Below, one piece after another: positions 10,320 through 20,825 of a stretch of DNA of 25,551 nt. Numbering within the stretch: position 1 is the stretch's first letter; the number at the start of each line of letters is the position of its first letter. The position numbers were made by a program, and so were the translations under genes. The DNA is from Echinococcus granulosus. Taxonomy: Eukaryota; Platyhelminthes; Cestoda; Cyclophyllidea; Taeniidae. The notes under the pieces were generated by a model. It saw only the letters and a list, made by a program, of their open reading frames with translations. It was not told where the DNA came from and searched no databases. Where the stretch lies: positions 29,530 to 55,080 of the forward strand of contig NW_020170407.1 in assembly GCF_000524195.1 (NCBI RefSeq), read 5' to 3'.

Positions 10320-12917
10320 ATGTTTGCATTATTACGGGCCCCAGGAGGTGTGCGAACTCGAGAGGCAAAAATTTCGACCAGTAGAATTCACCTGAGAACA
10401 ATTTATCCCCTAGAGAAAGCTGCGCACACAAAGAATTTAAAATGCATAGGAGATGTGAAGGCGGTTCCGATGTTGTTTCGAGACGGGTCCACAATAGTCT
10501 CAATTAAGCAACGACTTCTGGCTCAAGGAATGGTGATTGATTCGCCCTTACCATTCAGATCAAGGAAGTCCCGATTTGTAGCACTCGTAAGACAAAAGAG
10601 AGTCATGTGCAACATCTGGAATGATGAAAAAGTGCTCAGTTTATTCTTCCAAAAACTACGCCCAAAGGATGTGCTTACCTGTGCCATGGTCTGTAAAAAG
10701 TGGCGACAAATTCTAATTCCAGAATATACACAAAATTTGCAGCTAGTGATCAATTTTAAACGATATAAAGAACAAAAAGTGGCACCAATAGAGGAACAAC
10801 TTCGAATGGCTTATAGGTGGAAGATGACTGCAATCTCGTTGGTTCACATGCGAGATGATCATATCTGCTCTTTCATTGGTGCATACTACACAACTTTCAG
10901 AGAATTCTTTCCCGGATGCCCGATCGCATTACCAGAGATTACGGATGGTTCGATTAAATCTGTTCCCAATCTGCTCTCGCGGTCTCCGACTCAACATTCC
11001 TCGTGTGCAGACAGCCTGGAAGGTGGTAACCTTCGACGCCTAGGTAGTGCACCAATCGAAGTGCCCATGAAGGCATCACGTCACATCACTCAACTCAACG
11101 TTGACAACTGTTGCCTAGGCGACTTGGCTCTGGAACAGATACTAAATGTGATGCATACAGTAACAAATTTATCCATTTTAAGCTGCAATTGCCTTTCTGA
11201 TATGGCCCTCTGGTCGTGTCTTCGACCATGGATGACGCATATCACCCTGAAAGACTGTTTGAATTTCAAAGATGATACTCTTCAGGCCATTGTTCAGACT
11301 GCTCCAGGGCTACAAGAACTGAACCTCCAGGTGAGCGTCATTTGAATTCGCTTAAATCAAATTGCAGTAGTGTCGCGTGGTCTCACCTGAGTTACTCCTG
11401 TGGAAGTTTACAGGGTCTATGTTTCTCGAAGAGTAGGTATTTGTTATGGATTTTGATAGATTGGGTGGTTCTTAGGCGTATACACGAAGAGGGAACATTC
11501 GATTTCACTTGGAGCTGCCTTCTCATAAAATTCCAATTTATTTGCCACCCATAAAGAGATTTAATGGTGATTATATCTTGCGTGCCGAAAGTTCTAGTTA
11601 GGTTTACTAGTACTTTAATCACTCTTAGATATACCACCTCTCCGATGTTGCAATGGGCGCGTTTATGTCACGTCGTCACTTCAATCTACGAGTCCTTCGT
11701 CTCAACTACGGTTCTGATATAACCTTTTTGGGAGTGGCGAATTTAGTTGACTCTTTGCCGGGTCTACAGGAGCTACGACTGATTGGCTGTTCGCGAATTG
11801 ATGATGCCGCCGTTGATCTCATTTGTGAGCATATGCGCTACCTTCAGGTATTGGAAATTTCGACCAATCCAATAATTACTGACGCCGCCCTCGCCACCAT
11901 TGGTGAATCACTGGAACAGCTGGAGCAACTCTCATTGGATAGGTAACAGACCAATCATATTTTTACAGTACCAATACACAAGCTAATCCGCCTCCCTACT
12001 GAAGGGAGAATGGCGTCTAGTTTGACATTTAATTAAACCTAACGTTTTTCCCAGCTTTATGTGTTCGGAAATAATGCTTTCAAACACATGTAAATTAATG
12101 TTGAAGTTCCACAGACTTGTAGACGATTGGAAAGTTTTATAGCAGCATACGGATGTGTCATATAAACCCGTTCTTGCATTTAAAAGTATTTAGGAATAAC
12201 TGAATTCGAGGGAAAAACAACGCCATAGATTATCTTTTTTAATGAGGTCATTTGCGAATTTTTGGAACAATATCTACGAGAAAGGTTCTTTAACTAAAAG
12301 CGATAATAATTTACTCAATTTCAATACTGCTTTAAAGATTGCGTTGTAGCCATTGAGCCGATAAACCGGGCCAAAATGAAAGATTTATTACTAATATTAG
12401 AAAAAGCTGGAGGGCTTCCACGACGGGATTATAAACTGTTAAATAAACAGTGAAATAAATACCTTACTAACATAATGTGACCGCGCCTAGGTTTGCGTAA
12501 AATTCATTGCGGAAATTTGGGTAGGTTCTACTTGTATTTAGATGCAAGGAGATAACAAATGAAGGGATAAAAGCGCTGAGAACGCTTTTAAATCTGCAAA
12601 TTTTGACATTGAGATGGTGCTCTGCAATGACTGATGAATGTTTGCCGCATCTAGTCACCTTGGCTCGACTCCGTTTTCTCAGTCTAGCAGGTAAGTAGTT
12701 TCTTGAAGTAATATTGATGGTGATGTTTGCCAAGAGAATTTAAGCTAGTCGATTACTTTACATCGTTTCAGGGTGTAAGGCACTGACGGTCAAGGGACTA
12801 CTCAATCTTACCTCCATGAAAAATCTCCAAAAGCTTGAAATCACTAACACCAACAAAGTTGACCAAAACAAGTTGTGTTTGGAGCAGCATATGCCAAATT
12901 GCAGTATCTTGGATTAG
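10320..12917 (+). CDS. FBXL16: F-box/leucine-rich repeat protein, FBXL16 family
   Basis: Likely a substrate adaptor that binds SKP1 through its F-box and partners through LRRs. Exons: 10320-11330, 11629-11942, 12542-12690 and 12772-12917, giving 1620 nt and 539 residues with all phases closing on TAG. An in-frame TAA at 10308 supports the ATG. The F-box lies at about residues 100-140 (RPKDVLTCAMVCKKWRQIL). LRRs run from about 255 to the end and follow human FBXL16 repeat by repeat: LSDMALWSCLRPWMTHITLKD, LQ|IYHLSDVAM, LQELRLIGCSRIDDAAVDLI, TLRWCSAMTDECLPHL, FLSLAGCKALTVKGLLNL, and the ending HMPNCSILD matches the human PRCLVIE terminus. It is about 60 residues longer than the human protein (479), mostly before the F-box. 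Introns are 298, 599 and 81 nt. The family assignment is strong; the far N-terminus is less certain. Confidence 0.93.
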
Positions 12918-12944
12918 GAATGAATATTTTGGGTCCCTTAATTT

Positions 12945-12950
12945 AATAAA
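12945..12950 (+). terminator. Poly(A) signal AATAAA of the FBXL16-like gene
   Basis: A canonical AATAAA starts 28 nt after the TAG stop, at the distance expected for a short 3' UTR. Confidence 0.6.
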
Positions 12951-13277
12951 ACAAAATTTCTGTAATCGCTTCAGACCATTTATGTGTAGTACACAAAAGA
13001 GATTTAGTCTTGGGAAAAGATATTTCATCTGTGAAAATATTAAGATCGTCTTTGCCGTTGTTAGAAAAACGTTTAAATGATTTAATTTTGCATTTAATAT
13101 AAGACCGAAATAAATATGATATAATAGAATTCTTTGTAATAAGAGACTGTTATTGTAATGTAAGTTTTGGTAGTCTTTTGTGATAAATGTTACGAATTAT
13201 ACAGACCTGATTTTCCTCAGATAACACCTGTGGTTTGATAAGTAACTCTAAAAACAGATGAGAATGTAGAATTGCGC
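12951..13277. other. AT-rich flank between FBXL16 and the LTR element
   Basis: Very AT-rich DNA with no gene. A plus-strand open frame running to 13080 is only the extension of 3' UTR sequence in another frame. Confidence 0.5.
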
Positions 13278-13473
13278 TGTAATGCCCTGAGATTTATCTG
13301 AAGACGATATTAGAAAACACTTGAGCAGGATGCATACATTTGCCGTACAGGAGGGATTGGGGCTAGTGGCACGGACCGCAAACCAGCCCACCAGACTTGA
13401 GTATAATGGTGGGGATTCGAAGCGGACCCTCTACCAAAGTCGTGGGTTAAATGAGCAGCCAACTAATTGCACA
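13278..13473 (-). repeat. 3' LTR of the TRIM-like element (minus orientation)
   Basis: This copy is 196 bp, one base different in length from its partner. On the minus strand it begins TGTGCAATTAG and ends CAGGGCATTACA. The conserved blocks are in the same order and spacing as in the other copy, which rules out a chance local match. Confidence 0.75.
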
Positions 13474-13489
13474 GCCCCTCTGTTTTTTT
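13474..13489 (-). other. Putative polypurine tract of the TRIM-like element
   Basis: On the minus strand AAAAAAACAGAGGGGC abuts the 3' LTR, where plus-strand synthesis would be primed. Part of it (ACAGAGGGGCTG) recurs inside the element at 13819-13830, which may be a second copy or chance. Confidence 0.6.
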
Positions 13490-13923
13490 GAGGGGGATGA
13501 CCTCATGCGTCAGCCATCAGAACGTAATCAGTGCTGTAAGGAAACACCCATGAGTTGACGGTACAAGTCATGGAATTACTATGCAGCTAAGAAGATACCT
13601 GACCGCAAAGTCGCTGATTCCTATCGGGAATTTGACTGGGTCTAGGGTTTTGTCCCCTACGGGAACGGGATTAAGGGATAGGAGAATATGCTGACCGTCA
13701 CTCGTGCCTATAGCTAGAAACAGGAACACTGGCCCCAAAAGCTAGTGCCACCTTAGTTGTTATTGTCATTCTTGCAGACCACGGGCCTGGGGTAGCTGCC
13801 GAAGGTAGACGTCATCTTCAGCCCCTCTGTGCAGGCTCCTTACCGACTCCCTCATCTGTAGGATCTGCAATTCTTTCGTCCCACTGAGTTTTATCGCCCA
13901 ACAGCAAAAATCAGGATGGAATT

Positions 13924-13942
13924 TGCTCTATGCTGTCACCAA
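13924..13942 (-). other. Putative primer-binding site of the TRIM-like element
   Basis: Immediately inside the 5' LTR, the minus strand reads TTGGTGACAGCATAGAG. A TGG within a few bases of the LTR edge is the hallmark of tRNA-primed elements. The tRNA species was not determined. Confidence 0.5.
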
Positions 13943-14137
13943 TGTAACGCCCTGAAACTGTCGTGAAGACGATTAAATGACATAAAAGTCAATAAGAATA
14001 TGTAAGGATTTGATATACAGTGGGACCTGGAGCTAGGAGCATGACCCAGAGGCCAGCCGAACCGGTGAAGTTACGATAGCGACAACCCAAAGAAGCCCCT
14101 TCACCAAAACCGAGAGTTAAATAACTAACGTATTACA
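13943..14137 (-). repeat. 5' LTR of the TRIM-like element (minus orientation)
   Basis: This copy is 195 bp and begins TGTAATACG on the minus strand and ends GGGCGTTACA. It shares blocks with the other copy, seen on the plus strand as TGTAAyGCCCTGA, GAAGACGAT, GGGA..tGg.GCTAG and ACCAAA..CG.G.GTTAAAT. Lower-case y marks C/T. Confidence 0.75.
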
Positions 14138-16533
14138 TGCACCCTCATAAAATGAAAAATGAGGATTTAAGGAAATCTTAAATTTGCACAAACGTTTTTA
14201 AAACATGAGCTTTACTTTAGTTTTACCTGGGACGGCATTATGGATCCTAGGATGCTAAGATACTACTTAATGAAGGGGTGTAAACCGGCACTCGAGGGTA
14301 CAGTTTTAAGCACTAGATAAAACCTGCACTCCGAAATAATCGAATTCATTCTTTTAGTGGGATTGCATCCATGAATTAATTTTTATATTTGCATGTGGTT
14401 CCTTATAATGGGTGCTAAGTGGGAAAATATTTAAATGCTCCAGTCTCCACTGGTTGAACTTCTGCTTGATGACTCGGCTCTACAGACATGGCTATGATCT
14501 CCACACATCCTCCTTATTTTACTTATTATAACTTAAAAAGGGAGGCCTGGAATAAAGCTGTCTTAAACTTGGTTCCAATCGCTAGGTGGCTAAGCGTATG
14601 GCGTACCGATTCCGCAAATAGCGATTGACAAAGGAAATGCAGTCAAGCGATAAGAAATTGATAATTCTTCCCCCTTGGAAGAGTAGGCGAATAAGTTGAA
14701 CCTCAAGATGCAGTAGACTTGCGAAGATGTAGCGTTGACGTTGGGCTAGTGCATATACTGGTACATGTATTAATTCCGTGATTGACACATCTGATGCGTG
14801 GGAGGCTGAAAAGTGTCCACTAAGTCTCGTTTACGTCGTAAAAAGTAACGCTAGATAGTGCCATGAATGACGTTTGAGCAAGCGGAGTATTACGTGAAAA
14901 TTTGATGCATTGATTAAATACGTGCTATTTAAACCGGGTTTTTCTAATTTCGTCCATTTTAATTACGTCTTCATCAATCGCTACTTTAAAGATCAAGGTA
15001 GCTAAGGTACCTCATTTCTTAGATCTCCAAGTATTGCATCTTAATATCCACACCATTTCCAATTTAAGTAAAACGTAGAAGCACGGTGATTTGATGGTTT
15101 GTTTAACTGTTCGTGCAACACTTCAGTCTCTGCAGCTTGCAATTCTGCTCCGCAGAATGGCCTTGTGGCCATGACATTAGCCTCCCAACTATCTGTACAT
15201 TGGTGATTCAATGATTTGGCTAGCTACGGCTTTAGCCAAAACTCTAAGCAATGCAGTGGTGACAGCGGAAAGCAAACTCGGCTTTAAAGGACCAATAACC
15301 TCGGCTCTTTGACAAGACATTATGCCGCAATTTGGCAGTAGAAGGGCATCTGTTGAGAACGAAGGAATCTGCGAAGACTCCTGCCCTTGGTAAGTGTCCC
15401 AATCTCACTTTCTGCAAAAGGCTGTTAACAGCTAAAGTAACACCAAAGTTAAACCATAAGAAACTGCCTGTGGGATCTATATGAAAAGAAGGCGTCAGCT
15501 AGCAACACCTTGTATATGTCTCTACTAGCTGAATGGAACCCATATAGCTAGATGAGTTGGCAGCACTGGAGCAGAGACAAAGTGACCAGAAGGAGTAGAT
15601 GCCAAGCATTAGCCCACAAAACTACATTGGATCTCGGATTTTAGCAAATAGTTTGCTTCTAGGTCACTGTTTTCGCGAATAGTATTAGCACAAAATATGC
15701 CCCGTTTGAACGACATTATCCTGTCTAGAGCGGTTGGAGTCCAGCATATTCCCCTTCTGCAATGTAGCACACAATCAGGACAAACTTCGGATACGATGGA
15801 AGAGGCGGTATACATTGGTGAATTTGGAAAAGAAAATGGAATGAATGGTAATGGGGATAAGTGGGTGATTCTTGAAGCGTCGACTACATCGTGATGACCA
15901 GGGAGAGCGCTAAGAATAAAGTTTAAAAAATGAGAGGCTGTTTCAGGTTGTACTATCAGTCTGTAAGGCGGTTAGAAACATTTCCTACAAATTCCAGCTC
16001 TTCTGTTCGCTAATAATAAACGTTCTCTTATACTATATGGGTTCGCTAGGACTTGATAAAAACTCTAAGAGGTTAATAAATTAGATATTCAAAAAAACTG
16101 GCAAGTAGAAGTTAGAAAGATCTGTTGCTTGTTGCAAAATAACACAAGGTAGCAATTCTGTTAAAAGTGTAAAGAGAAAAGGACTAGGTAAATCTATCAG
16201 TCGTCCCAGATATTTTTAATAAAAATAATTTACATGTAAGCCTTCTTTTACTCATAATTATTATTTGCAAAGGTTTTAATTACTAAAGGCCAAATTATTA
16301 TTTTGTTTACATGCGTTGATGGAAGACGTGAAGGCCACCCCTCGTTGATTGCATTCATCTGCTTCGTGCCGGGAGGATTTCACGTGGGTGTTGGGTCCCT
16401 GGCCACTCACACTTCTAGATTGAATCCGTTTATATTACCGACATTACTCTTACTTGCATCGTTTTGTACCTTGACATTCGGATGACCACCTATCTAGCGA
16501 ACATTGTTTGATTATTAAACTGTATAGGGATCC
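14138..16533. other. Intergenic region without a supported gene
   Basis: About 2.4 kb between the LTR element and POLR3H. Open frames are all below 70 codons (14582-14788 minus; 15609-15815 minus and 15697-15894 plus overlap) and match nothing I know. The portion 15120-15620 is less AT-rich and contains several short inverted repeats; it may be derived from a repeat or a non-coding RNA. Confidence 0.5.
15142..15250. repeat. Cluster of short hairpin-forming inverted repeats
   Basis: Three inverted repeats lie within 110 nt: ATTCTGC-tcc-GCAGAAT (15142-15158), GGCC-ttgt-GGCC (15159-15170) and TTTGGCTA...TAGCCAAA (15225-15250, with a nested AGC/GCT pair in the loop). The stems are perfect but short. 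Confidence 0.6.
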
Positions 16534-17522
16534 ATGTTCGTTGTTGTTCCAATCACCGATGTTGTCATTATTAAACCGAAGAAATTTGGATCTGATATCG
16601 AAGAAGTTATTGCTCATGAGCTAAACTCCCGTTTTTCAAACAAGGTTGGGCAAATAGTTCCTTATAGAATGCCTTCTAGGTTTTGTATAAAGTTGGTCTG
16701 TGTATTTCCCTTTGGGATATCAAAAAAATAGGGGACATGTATATCTTACATGATAGCGGTTCATATCAAGTTGTTGGTAGCGCTCTTTTACCACAAATCA
16801 ACTCTCCTAGTCTCATTCCGACTGATCTGTTTCCGTCCATCGATAGACGAAGTAATAATTGGAACAGTAAAAAACTGCACCCCGGACGGTTTGCATATAT
16901 CTCTATACTTCTTTGACGACATATTCATTCCGGCAGACAAGCTAAGACACCCATCAAAATTGTAAGCTTCGTTACCTCAGGAATAAAGCTAACCACTTTC
17001 CTTAAGTGATTTTGAGCAGCAGTGTTGGATTTGGCAATACGAAGATGATGGTGAATCAGCCGATCTACGCATTGAGAAGAACGACACAATCAGGTGGAAC
17101 TACTTAGCTTCGTGGTGGAATTCGTCACCAGCCTATCATCCCGCCTCTTACAATTCTTACACCCTTTATATTGCCCTAGATAATGCATCCGTACCCTATA
17201 GACATCTATTTGGCAATCATAACGGCAGCATCCATCGTGCCAGAATATAGCTTACGCGCTAAGCCAGTGTTCTGCTTCTAATTTTTTAGATTCCGAGTAG
17301 AACAGGAGGTCTGGCAAGATCCGAATCCAAATGGAGAAAAGCAAGACCAAAATCAGCCAGTATCTCCCTTTGGTAACAAATCCCCCTATGTCATCCTAGT
17401 AAGCCTCTCTCAGCTTTCAGCATCACTCAAGCGCCTCATTCAACTAAAGACACTTCTTCTTCATATTTCAGGGATCGATAGTCTCCGACGGGCTCGGTCT
17501 GACCTGTTGGTGGATCAACTAA
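16534..17522 (+). CDS. POLR3H: DNA-directed RNA polymerase III subunit RPC8 (RPB7/Rpc25-like)
   Basis: RPC8 forms the Pol III stalk with CRCP/RPC9 and acts in initiation of tRNA, 5S and other small RNA genes. Exons: 16534-16644, 16680-16776, 16811-16961, 17007-17093, 17290-17398 and 17472-17522; 606 nt, 201 residues (human 204), stop TAA. Introns are 35, 34, 45, 196 and 73 nt, all GT-AG. Residues 1-70 form the RPB7 N-terminal domain: MFVVVPITDVVIIKPKKF, then HELNSRFSNK|VLYKVGLCISLWDI as in the human ELNKKLANKVVYNVGLCI. The S1/OB domain follows from about 80: DEVIIGTVKNCTPDGLHISL, FFDDIFIPADKL, QCWIWQYEDD, then IR|FRVEQEVW. The ending LGSIVSDGLGLTCWWIN matches human VGSISEPGLGLLSWW. The ATG lies six bases after a TATAG that could be a splice acceptor. 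Confidence 0.96.
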
Positions 17523-17555
17523 ACCCCCTCCCGATGATGACTATATGCGTACCTT

Positions 17556-17561
17556 AATAAA
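17556..17561 (+). terminator. Poly(A) signal AATAAA of POLR3H
   Basis: A canonical AATAAA begins 34 nt after the TAA stop, implying a very short 3' UTR. Confidence 0.6.
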
Positions 17562-18097
17562 CGAATCGTTAGACGTTTGGGTGGCATCGGACTTCAGATT
17601 TTGCATCTAAGGTTGGACGGCATGAGGTTGAGGTGGCAACAAGGATTCGCCCGAGCAGTATCGCGACATCCCCTAGTGGGTGCTCATAGGATAACCCCAA
17701 GGGACGTGATTCGACCGTTCTATCGCCCTCCTCGCGCCATGACCTTTCGCCCACGCCAGTACTTAGGCGTGTTAAAAATAACCCATTAATTCATACCAAT
17801 ATGCTCTGCCACTTATTCGAAGATGACTCCGAGTTCAGCGACGTGAGGCATGTAGATACGCAGATTCATTCTCCAGGGCGCTGGGCTACTTATCTCATGT
17901 TAGATGCGGCAGGATTCGTGCACCAGAACGAATATCAATAGACGTCGGGTTAAATCATAGAAACGGAGAACTTAAGGCCATGGGCAAAAGCTGGCAGAGG
18001 ATTCACACAAAACAGCAAATTCAGACAAAATAACGTTTAGCTCAGTACAATTTACAGATTTACAAGGATAGGAGAACTACGTAATGTGCATACCCAA
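17562..18097. other. Convergent intergenic region with an interrupted open frame
   Basis: This lies between the 3' ends of POLR3H and LSM14. It is richer in G and C than the surroundings. One plus-strand frame is open from 17573 to 17941 except for a single TAG at 17687; the second half (17690-17938) includes the acidic stretch HLFEDDSEFSDV. I recognise no family. It could be a decayed gene, an unplaced exon or chance in GC-richer DNA, so I do not call it a gene. Confidence 0.4.
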
Positions 18098-19513
18098 CTA
18101 ACGCTGCTGTTGTTGTTGTTGCAATTGCTTTGGATTGCTCAAACCTCCATCCTCCACTTTGCGAATTGCGTTCTGCTTATTGCTGTACTTGTACCCACCA
18201 CGCTGATTTCCACGATAATGAACACCGCTGCCCCTACGACCCCTATAGCCACCTCGAAAAGCGGCTCCTATGCGATTGGCGGCTGGGCCGAAGGTGTCAA
18301 AGTTTTGCTTTCTATCTTCGCGATGGGAACGACTATTCACAACGCTAAAGGCAACGTATAAGACGACAAGTCAACTAATTTAGCAAACCCATGAGCCCTA
18401 TCCATCAGTTCCGAACTTAGGGTATCAAAGAAGGATTTGCTACTGTCATAGGTGTCGGAATTCTCATGCGCAGCCTCCTCACCATGTTCAGGCTCAGTGT
18501 TGCCGTGCTAAATGATCACGATTAGCCATAAGAACTAGATAGACTCACGGGGGATATTTCAACTTTTTCAAGAAACTCCGCCAACTCGGCATTGGGTTTG
18601 TCAAAGTCGTAATCCTCCTTGAAATTCACGTCTTCAGACCGCTGTTTATTGACGTGATCATAGTGTCGTTGTCTTTGGTTATAACCGCGGCGAGAATTTG
18701 AGTATTGGTTTGCACTTGAAGCTCCTCGAGGTCGATTCTCCCCATGGCCACCGTCGTTACGTCCGCCGTAACGTTGGTAATTCGAATAATTAGGTCGAAA
18801 GCCGCGGCCACTAGATCTATTCTGCGTATCCCTACGCCCCTCACCATTTTGAACGGACATTGGAACATTTTTCGACGTGTCTTTGGATTCGGAGTCCTCA
18901 TTACTGGGAGTCACAGTAGCGCCAACGGCAGCACCAGTAGACTGGTCATTTTCAGCAGCACCCAAAGCACCCAGATTGCCCCAAGGAGTTGCTGGAATAT
19001 CAGCTAGCAGATCAGCCGGTGGCTTAGGGGTCATAAAGTTTGGAAAAGACGATATTGACGAACTCTCCGGCTGTGAAAAGAAGTTGGATGTACTTGGAGC
19101 ATCGCCACTTCCCTGCGGTTCCGATTTAGATAGTGGACCAGGCTGAATCGGAACATTTAAAACAATTATAAAAGGACCGCACCTCGAGTTCTGCACTGAT
19201 GATTGAAGGATCGTCACCAACACGAGGGGTTGGTAACAGCTGCAAATCAACCAATTCTCTGCCGCGAAAAGCGATGTGCTCGTAGACCTCGCTAAGTGGT
19301 TTCACTGGGTGCTCACAAGGTCTATCTTCTGTGCCGTATGATGTAACTGAACCGAATCAGCATAGAACACCTGTCCATACCTTTGGAGAGGACAAGAACG
19401 AGATCATTGTTTTCATCTTTCCGAATAGAAAAGAGAGTTCCTTCATAACGGATCTGAGCCTTGGAAATAATTCGGATACGATGCCCAACTAACGAGAACT
19501 CAAGCAATGACAT
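18098..19513 (-). CDS. LSM14: LSM14/RAP55/Scd6 family mRNA-binding protein
   Basis: These proteins repress translation and help assemble P-bodies with DDX6 and 4E-T. Exons, 5' to 3': 19513-19381, 19346-19183, 19142-18549, 18507-18389 and 18344-18098; 1257 nt, 418 residues, stop TAG. Introns are 34, 40, 41 and 44 nt. Residues 1 to about 85 are the LSm domain (HRIRIISKAQIRYEGTLFSI, then SYGTEDRPCE and VYEHIAFRGRELVDL). A low-complexity Ser/Pro/Gly linker follows, then an Arg/Asn/Gly-rich part with RGG-like motifs. The FDF motif is at about 273-292 (KEDYDFDKPNAELAEFLEK), the FFD box at 317-331 (YDSSKSFFDTLSSEL) and the TFG box at 346-356 (EDRKQNFDTFG). The tail is RGG-rich and ends in a short Gln run. 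All diagnostic modules are present and in order; I cannot tell whether it corresponds to vertebrate LSM14A or B. Confidence 0.95.
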
Positions 19514-20825
19514 GATAAAGAAAAGGTCAGTCGAACGACCGTCGAGGAATGATCACCACAAAAAGTCCAAGGACCAATATTATTGGAAATGAACAGTAGT
19601 GAAATATGTTGGTGTAGCAAAACAAAGAGCTATGGAAAGAATTGGCTATAAGTGAACCGTAATGTCAACTTTCCCAGTTCTTTCAGTATCCGCAAAAAGG
19701 CGATAAATATAGAAAATTTATTTTGCAACACATAGTGGTCATTTCAAATGTAATTGCAACTTCCACGTAATTATTTATGTTAAGGGTTTGTTTCTCATCT
19801 GTGACTAGTAAAGTTGCAAATCGCTCTTGCCAAAGCCTGTTAAGAATTCTACGGCCTCAAAAAAGAGTTGCCTGTAATTTTATGGGTTTTCCAATTTGCT
19901 AATGTATTACATTGGCTGTTTAACTCTCAACTTTGGTATAAGGATCCCCTCAGATGTTCACTATTGTGCCCTGCCAGAAAGACTAATCTTTGGACTATGC
20001 CAGTAGCCTCATTCCCCCTGTAAGGTGAACGGACATATTCTGTCTGCGGGTCACGTCTCCTTTTGTCTTAAGGGAAGCCTCAAGGCAAACCGCTGAAACA
20101 TGTTTTGTTTAAACTACCATCAAACCCTTCCGCTTAATGCTAATGTTTTAGCCAAATGGTGATTAATGAATTCATCATGGTTTGGAAGTTAAGGTAGTAC
20201 AATCGTAACATAAAGTGTGATCCGACCTTTATATACATCCCCTACCTATTTAGTTTTTCCCCAAATCTTCTTCATCTGTAAGATAAAAATACGTTTGGCT
20301 CTAACACAATGCCGTAAAATATAGCAACACGGCGCACAATATCTCAGAGTTAAAAATAAACATGAAGTTAACAGTCTCTGCCTGTAACCTTTACTTAATA
20401 ACAAACAAGTGTAGGTTTTATTCAGGCTGCATTATGAATTTTTTTTAAAAAACCAGAAAATGGTAAACTGTGCACAAATAGATGCAGTTGTAGTTAAAGC
20501 TTACGCTTTTCAAATGTCCCCATTAATTGATATTGAAGCATCGTTTTGTTATTAATATTCCGTCTATTTTATGACTGATAAAAACCATAAATATATGTAC
20601 AACCGCCGAAAACAACAAAGAACACACATAATATTTAGGATAATTGCAATATTTAATGCATTTTATAGGGCTTTAAAAAATAGGGGTAATTTAATTGTTT
20701 CTTTACTCTTCTTGGAACCCGTACTTTCAACATTGTCGTTTCGTTGGGTGTATATCAGCCTTAGATCTCCACACGTTTTTTAATTAAGCCAGTCGTGCTT
20801 TCTCAGTTTGCTTCCTCACAATATT
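19514..20825. other. Divergent intergenic region between LSM14 and SPSB3-like genes
   Basis: This 1.3-kb AT-rich stretch should hold the upstream regions of two genes transcribed away from each other. I see no open frame beyond 70 codons and no element I can name. A TTTCTCAG at 20799-20806, 20 nt before the SPSB3 ATG, could be a splice acceptor. Confidence 0.5.

Larger units (their letters stand above)
13278..14137 (-). mobile_element. TRIM-like non-autonomous LTR retrotransposon, degraded
   Basis: The element is 860 bp: two related terminal repeats of 196 and 195 bp enclose 469 bp with no meaningful open frame. The outer ends read TGTAA...TTACA. The flanking pentamers are TGCGC (13273-13277) and TGCAC (14138-14142), a 4/5 match expected of a decayed target-site duplication. 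Orientation is minus: reading that strand, a TTGGTGACAGC sequence (primer-binding-site-like, TGG pairing with a tRNA CCA end) follows the first LTR, and AAAAAAACAGAGGGGC (polypurine tract) directly precedes the second. Size and lack of coding capacity fit terminal-repeat retrotransposons in miniature, which are known in taeniid tapeworms; I could not compare the sequences. The LTRs are only roughly 60-65% alike by eye, so the insertion is old. Confidence 0.75.

Noticed and set aside
12835..13080. Plus-strand 81-codon frame overlapping the end of FBXL16
   Set aside because: It is out of frame with the last FBXL16 exon, whose frame ends in the family-typical C-terminus at 12917; the rest is 3' UTR containing AATAAA.
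13418..13432. tRNA-like B-box (GATTCGAA) suggesting a SINE
   Set aside because: It lies inside a terminal repeat; the partner copy does not keep it, and no A-box and tRNA fold could be built. The LTR explanation accounts for the whole structure.
18674..18690. A miR-9-like word TCTTTGGTTAT
   Set aside because: It lies within an LSM14 coding exon, the match stops after 11 bases and no precursor hairpin is evident.
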